From JACKAL01 sp964400355 (GTDB taxonomy: Bacteria > Bdellovibrionota > Bdellovibrionia > Bdellovibrionales > JAGQZY01), in contig CAYNTO010000001.1 in the NCBI GenBank assembly GCA_964400355.1, forward strand, positions 248,001-312,000: 64,000 bases of DNA. The letters run 5' to 3'. The position numbers were made by a program, and so were the translations under genes. The notes below the pieces were generated by a model that did not search any database, was not told the origin of the DNA, and saw only the letters and a list, made by a program, of their open reading frames with translations. Each line of letters opens with the position of its first letter. The first letter of the stretch is position 1. Of this stretch, positions 61,093-64,000 are shown in pieces.

Positions 61093-61782
61093 TCAGTCGG
61101 TTTGAGAGCGGCGATCGTACAAGGTATTGAGCCAGTCGAAGTCGTTGATCCGAGAGAGCTCAGTGACATTTTGGTGGTGGGACACTGCAAACGAATGTCC
61201 CATGTTGGCGCCGAGAAGGCATTCTTTACCAAAATCTTGAGACTCCCCCTGCGTGCGCCATACGTGGAGACGTGCTCGACTAGTTCCGTCCAAGGGGTGA
61301 TTGAGCGTGTTTATCGTGAGCTTAGCGGCTTCGCGAAACGCCCCTCGCCAACTCTCGCGAGGCGAACAATTGAAGCGAGTGATGGAGGCAACTACGGGCA
61401 CGGGCACATAGATGGGAGCGATGGAAGTCGCTATGTCCACAGATGTGGATCTGTGATTTTCGAGTAAAAGCCATTTGTTATAGAGTTTAATACCGCCAAA
61501 TCCATAACACAGTTCATTCACCGGGTTGAGGGCACGCCACACATAAAGGGCGTCTCGCTGCAGATCTGCTGGTGGCTCAAAATCAAATGTATCATGAACC
61601 TCATTGTCTCCGTCGACGACGAAGAAAAATTCTGCCTTTGCGGAGGCGGCAATTTTCTGGTGGGCGTTCTTAACTCCTTGAACGCCGTGTAAACGTTGGG
61701 CATGGGGAAATCGTTGGTGGAGCCGATGCCAGTTCTTATCGGCGTTGGATTCCATGTAACTGAGAAAAAAGATCTCCGTCAT
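61093..61782 (-). CDS. Glycosyltransferase-like protein (tandem copy 2)
   Basis: A 229-residue protein of the same family as the one encoded just upstream. The FFFVVDGDNEV stretch supplies a D-x-D metal site of a GT-A fold, and CYGFGGIKLYNKWLLLE a conserved acceptor-side motif. ATG 61782 is preferred; the frame runs on to 61878 inside the neighbouring gene. The pair arose by tandem duplication. The sugar and acceptor are unknown. Confidence 0.68.
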   Translation of the reverse strand: MTEIFFLSYMESNADKNWHRLHQRFPHAQRLHGVQGVKNAHQKIAASAKAEFFFVVDGDNEVHDTFDFEPPADLQRDALYVWRALNPVNELCYGFGGIKLYNKWLLLENHRSTSVDIATSIAPIYVPVPVVASITRFNCSPRESWRGAFREAAKLTINTLNHPLDGTSRARLHVWRTQGESQDFGKECLLGANMGHSFAVSHHQNVTELSRINDFDWLNTLYDRRSQTD

Positions 61783-61783
61783 T

Positions 61784-62686
61784 TTAGGTCCAGCGCAGCA
61801 GTTGCGATTCGCGCGGCCGATTGACATAAACGGATTTAAAAAATCGTGAGTCTTTAGCGGAAAGCAGAGTGAGCTCAATGCCCAGCTGATTTTCGATGTG
61901 AGTGCCGAGAGTTTCTATATTTTCTAAGATGTTGGATTCTGAAACGTGCGACAGGACTTCTTTTTGCCAATACGAATTAAACCAATTGTAATCGCGTATG
62001 CGGGAGTGGTCGTTGCTCTCGATGTACAAATAGCTGAGCCCTTTTCGCGCCCCCAAAATGGCCCACAGGCCATTCGCTACATCGCTACCCACAGAACACC
62101 AAATTTTTAGGCGTTCGATATTCGACACATGCACTCGCGCATGAAAAGCCTCCGCCAGGGGTGCGCCAGAGATCTTCCGGCCACCGTCGAGTGCCATTTT
62201 TACACCTTCACGAAAGCCGGCGCGAAAGGCCTGCAAAGGAGTGTAGGTCATGTGCGACTGAGACAGCTCTTCGGGCAACTGGTAGTAGTCGAGCGTGAAA
62301 CAAAAATCCACAGCGCCTCGTTCGTCGAGGCTCTCTTCGTGTGTGGCCGCGGTGAGGAGTGCTTGGCGCGACCAATTTTTTACCCCGCCGTTGCCATAGG
62401 AGAGACCATTGAGTGCATTGCGCGAACACCAGGAAAGAACGTAGTCTGATTTTAAAAGAGTGTCAGGAATTCGAAGATCCCACATTTTGTCATTGAGAAG
62501 TGAGTCGCCGTCCACCGTGAAGAAACGTTCGGTCGAAGATAAACTAGCGCAAGTTCTATGAGCTTTGTGAAAGCCGGTGATACCGTCGACACGTTGGGCG
62601 TGCGGAATACGGTGAGAGATGTCGCGCCAAAATTCTTCCTTTTGAGGCTCGTCGTATGAAATATAAAAAACGTCCATGCCGTACAT
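61784..62686 (-). CDS. Glycosyltransferase-like protein (tandem copy 1)
   Basis: A 300-residue protein with a short N-terminal strand MDVFYISYDEPQKEEFW, RFFTVDGDSLLNDKMWDL containing the D-x-D motif and LSYGNGGVKNWSRQ. The shared layout with copy 2 (VDGD, then Y-G-x-G-G-(V/I)-K about 60 residues on) marks a GT-A-like family, but it is not one of the large well-known families. Its ATG begins 2 nt after the trmJ-like stop codon, so the genes form one operon. Confidence 0.68.
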   Translation of the reverse strand: MYGMDVFYISYDEPQKEEFWRDISHRIPHAQRVDGITGFHKAHRTCASLSSTERFFTVDGDSLLNDKMWDLRIPDTLLKSDYVLSWCSRNALNGLSYGNGGVKNWSRQALLTAATHEESLDERGAVDFCFTLDYYQLPEELSQSHMTYTPLQAFRAGFREGVKMALDGGRKISGAPLAEAFHARVHVSNIERLKIWCSVGSDVANGLWAILGARKGLSYLYIESNDHSRIRDYNWFNSYWQKEVLSHVSESNILENIETLGTHIENQLGIELTLLSAKDSRFFKSVYVNRPRESQLLRWT

Positions 62687-62687
62687 A

Positions 62688-63437
62688 TTAAAGGTCGACC
62701 GAGGTGTCTGTTTTTTTATCGGCGCGTTCTTTCAGTTTGCGAATAGTTTGTTGTAAAACAGTTTCTAGCATGCGCAATTCTTTGGGATTTGGAATGCCCT
62801 TGAGCATGAGGCGTTTGATAACTGTATAAGCGTTTACGCGTTCGTGAGTTTCGATGTCCACATTGAGCGCCTCTAGCCATTTACGGAGTGTTTCCTCTGG
62901 GAAGAAAAACTTTTCCTTGGGCTCCTCCACGTTGGTGTGGCGCACTTGCATCTGCGCGTTGAGTAGGCAAAGAGCGTTGATCACCGCGTGGGAGAGGTTG
63001 AGACTCTGGTTCTCGCCTGGAAGGTGCATTCGGAAAATGCGGTGGACGTAATCGAGATCCGTTTCCGCCAGCCCGTGATCCTCGGGTCCAAAAATAAGAT
63101 AAATATTTTTTGTCATCATCGATTCTTGGAGCTCAGTATCGCTCGTGAGAGCTTCCATAAAATCGGATGTTTCGCGCTTGCGGCCATCGCGTGCTGAAAA
63201 GGCAATACGAATGCCTTCGTGCTCCCAATCATAGAAACGCTGCCAGTGCGGATAAATTGTCGCTGAACTCAATACAGTTTGGGCATGAGCCGCACCTTCG
63301 TTGGCTTCCATGTCTAGTTCGCATTGCGGTTCGATAATGATCAGGTGTTTGAGACCATAGTTCGACATGGCTCGCGCCACCATCCCGATGTTGCGCGGAT
63401 ATTTAGGGCGGACAAGTACGATACGTATTGATTCCAT
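62688..63437 (-). CDS. SpoU-family RNA methyltransferase, TrmJ-like
   Basis: A 249-residue knotted-fold (SPOUT) methyltransferase. Motif 1 RIVLVRPKYPRNIGMVARAM, motif 2 YLIFGPEDHGLAETDLDYV and motif 3 PGENQSLNLSHAVINALCLL are clear, as in TrmJ, which 2'-O-methylates position 32 of tRNAs. The C-terminal helical extension fits TrmJ. It lies between the probable hydroxylase gene and the glycosyltransferases. Confidence 0.88.
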   Translation of the reverse strand: MESIRIVLVRPKYPRNIGMVARAMSNYGLKHLIIIEPQCELDMEANEGAAHAQTVLSSATIYPHWQRFYDWEHEGIRIAFSARDGRKRETSDFMEALTSDTELQESMMTKNIYLIFGPEDHGLAETDLDYVHRIFRMHLPGENQSLNLSHAVINALCLLNAQMQVRHTNVEEPKEKFFFPEETLRKWLEALNVDIETHERVNAYTVIKRLMLKGIPNPKELRMLETVLQQTIRKLKERADKKTDTSVDL

Positions 63438-63439
63438 AA

Positions 63440-64000
63440 TTAAATCACCTGATCCGCAAGCTCGAGACCAAGATCGATGTACTCGGCTTTTTCTGGAGAT
63501 ATTGCGCGGATGCGTTGAAGCTCGTCGAGACTGGGTTTTTTAAACTTTTCCAGTTCGGAAAATCGAAAAGACAATTCGTGAATTTCTAAAAATGCCAACC
63601 ATTCACCGTCTGCGCGGCTCTTAAGTTCTTTCAAACTTTGTTCAATGACAGTGGCATCTACTGGTGAGGTTCCCTCGCGCATATCGCGGATTTTTTGATA
63701 GATCCCGTGTTTAAATTTTTCCATTTCGGTGATGGCCTTACGCGGAATGATTTTTGGTACAAACGCATCGAATACGCCGTAAGCTTCGCGATCCGCAGGA
63801 CCGCCAAAAACGGAGGTGACGGTGGACGCAATAGCCATGTCGAAAGTTCCCCAATCTGGTAGGAACAAAACTTTTTCACCGTTTTTCACTAAACATTTTT
63901 CGAAGGCAAGGAGCACAAGTTTTCCATTAAGGCGTGCTTCGCTTTTTAAAATTCCCTCGATAACAATACCTGATTCCATCTCGAGTTTTGAAAACTCGCC
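63440..64000 (-). CDS. Probable C-terminal part of aromatic amino acid hydroxylase, 5' end outside window
   Basis: The frame is open to the window edge, so this is a fragment (at least 186 residues). The stretch LPDWGTFDMAIASTVTSVFGGPADREAYG resembles the C-terminal region of the long, pterin-dependent aromatic amino acid hydroxylases of some bacteria, as I recall them; the catalytic domain would lie outside the window. Without it the identification stays tentative. The stop is 2 nt before the TrmJ-like start, so translation may be coupled. Confidence 0.45.
   Translation of the reverse strand, partial: GEFSKLEMESGIVIEGILKSEARLNGKLVLLAFEKCLVKNGEKVLFLPDWGTFDMAIASTVTSVFGGPADREAYGVFDAFVPKIIPRKAITEMEKFKHGIYQKIRDMREGTSPVDATVIEQSLKELKSRADGEWLAFLEIHELSFRFSELEKFKKPSLDELQRIRAISPEKAEYIDLGLELADQVI

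Noticed and set aside
61093..62686. Prophage remnant, because similar glycosyltransferases occur in phages
   Set aside because: The genes are embedded in an operon with trmJ and metH and no phage structural or integration genes are present.

Overview
The window is a chromosomal segment of a Gram-negative bacterium and is almost fully coding. The gene set points to the Bdellovibrionota (Bdellovibrio-like) as an inference from content: homodimeric AceE, many secreted or lipoprotein unknowns, several cell-wall hydrolases and an L,D-transpeptidase, twitch/SPASM-type radical SAM enzymes, a CFIATAAYGS surface protein and a trypsin-like protease. No phage, plasmid, transposase or CRISPR locus is visible.

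Layout. 1-3.2 kb: end of bioA, translationally coupled to a diiron ferritin-like protein and a NodIJ-type ABC exporter. 3.2-9.5 kb: YceI, MscL, a large M16 lipoprotein protease, a methyltransferase, two small proteins and a Tat-exported intradiol dioxygenase. 9.5-17.7 kb: an accessory island with a LysR regulator, four radical SAM enzymes, a GNAT acetyltransferase, a PLP aminotransferase-like protein and a methyltransferase-like protein with a Tat-type leader. 18.3-24 kb: tadA and the macromolecular synthesis operon rpsU-yqeY-dnaG-rpoD. 24-37 kb: a SWIM/J-domain protein, a lysozyme-like DUF1402 protein, a CAU tRNA, two arylsulfotransferase-like proteins, a membrane spermidine-synthase-like protein, carbonic anhydrase and small secreted proteins. 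37-46.6 kb: aceE, TonB, PP2C, M23 peptidase and L,D-transpeptidase. 46.9-56.7 kb: trypsin, scramblase-like protein, rpsI-rplM, truA, an outer-membrane pair, and a polyprenol-kinase-like/pssA/asd operon. 57.4-64 kb (minus strand): probable aromatic amino acid hydroxylase, TrmJ-like methyltransferase, two paralogous glycosyltransferases and metH.

The most unusual signal is not a gene. Five intergenic elements (19380-19525, 50917-51056, 51249-51389, 56743-56889, 57212-57362) each consist of a 40-50 bp nearly perfect inverted repeat around a 43-60 nt centre that folds into two further hairpins. They fall into two families by central sequence. Between copies the long arms differ strongly, yet within each copy the two arms remain complementary, and the central stems show compensating changes. 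Two of the three occupied intergenic regions carry a pair in opposite orientation. This looks like a family of dispersed three-way-junction elements whose arms are kept self-complementary by selection or by template-switch repair.

Most start codons were chosen from visible Shine-Dalgarno sequences and family alignment. Several differ from the longest possible reading frame, notably TTG for rpsU and GTG for the GNAT protein.
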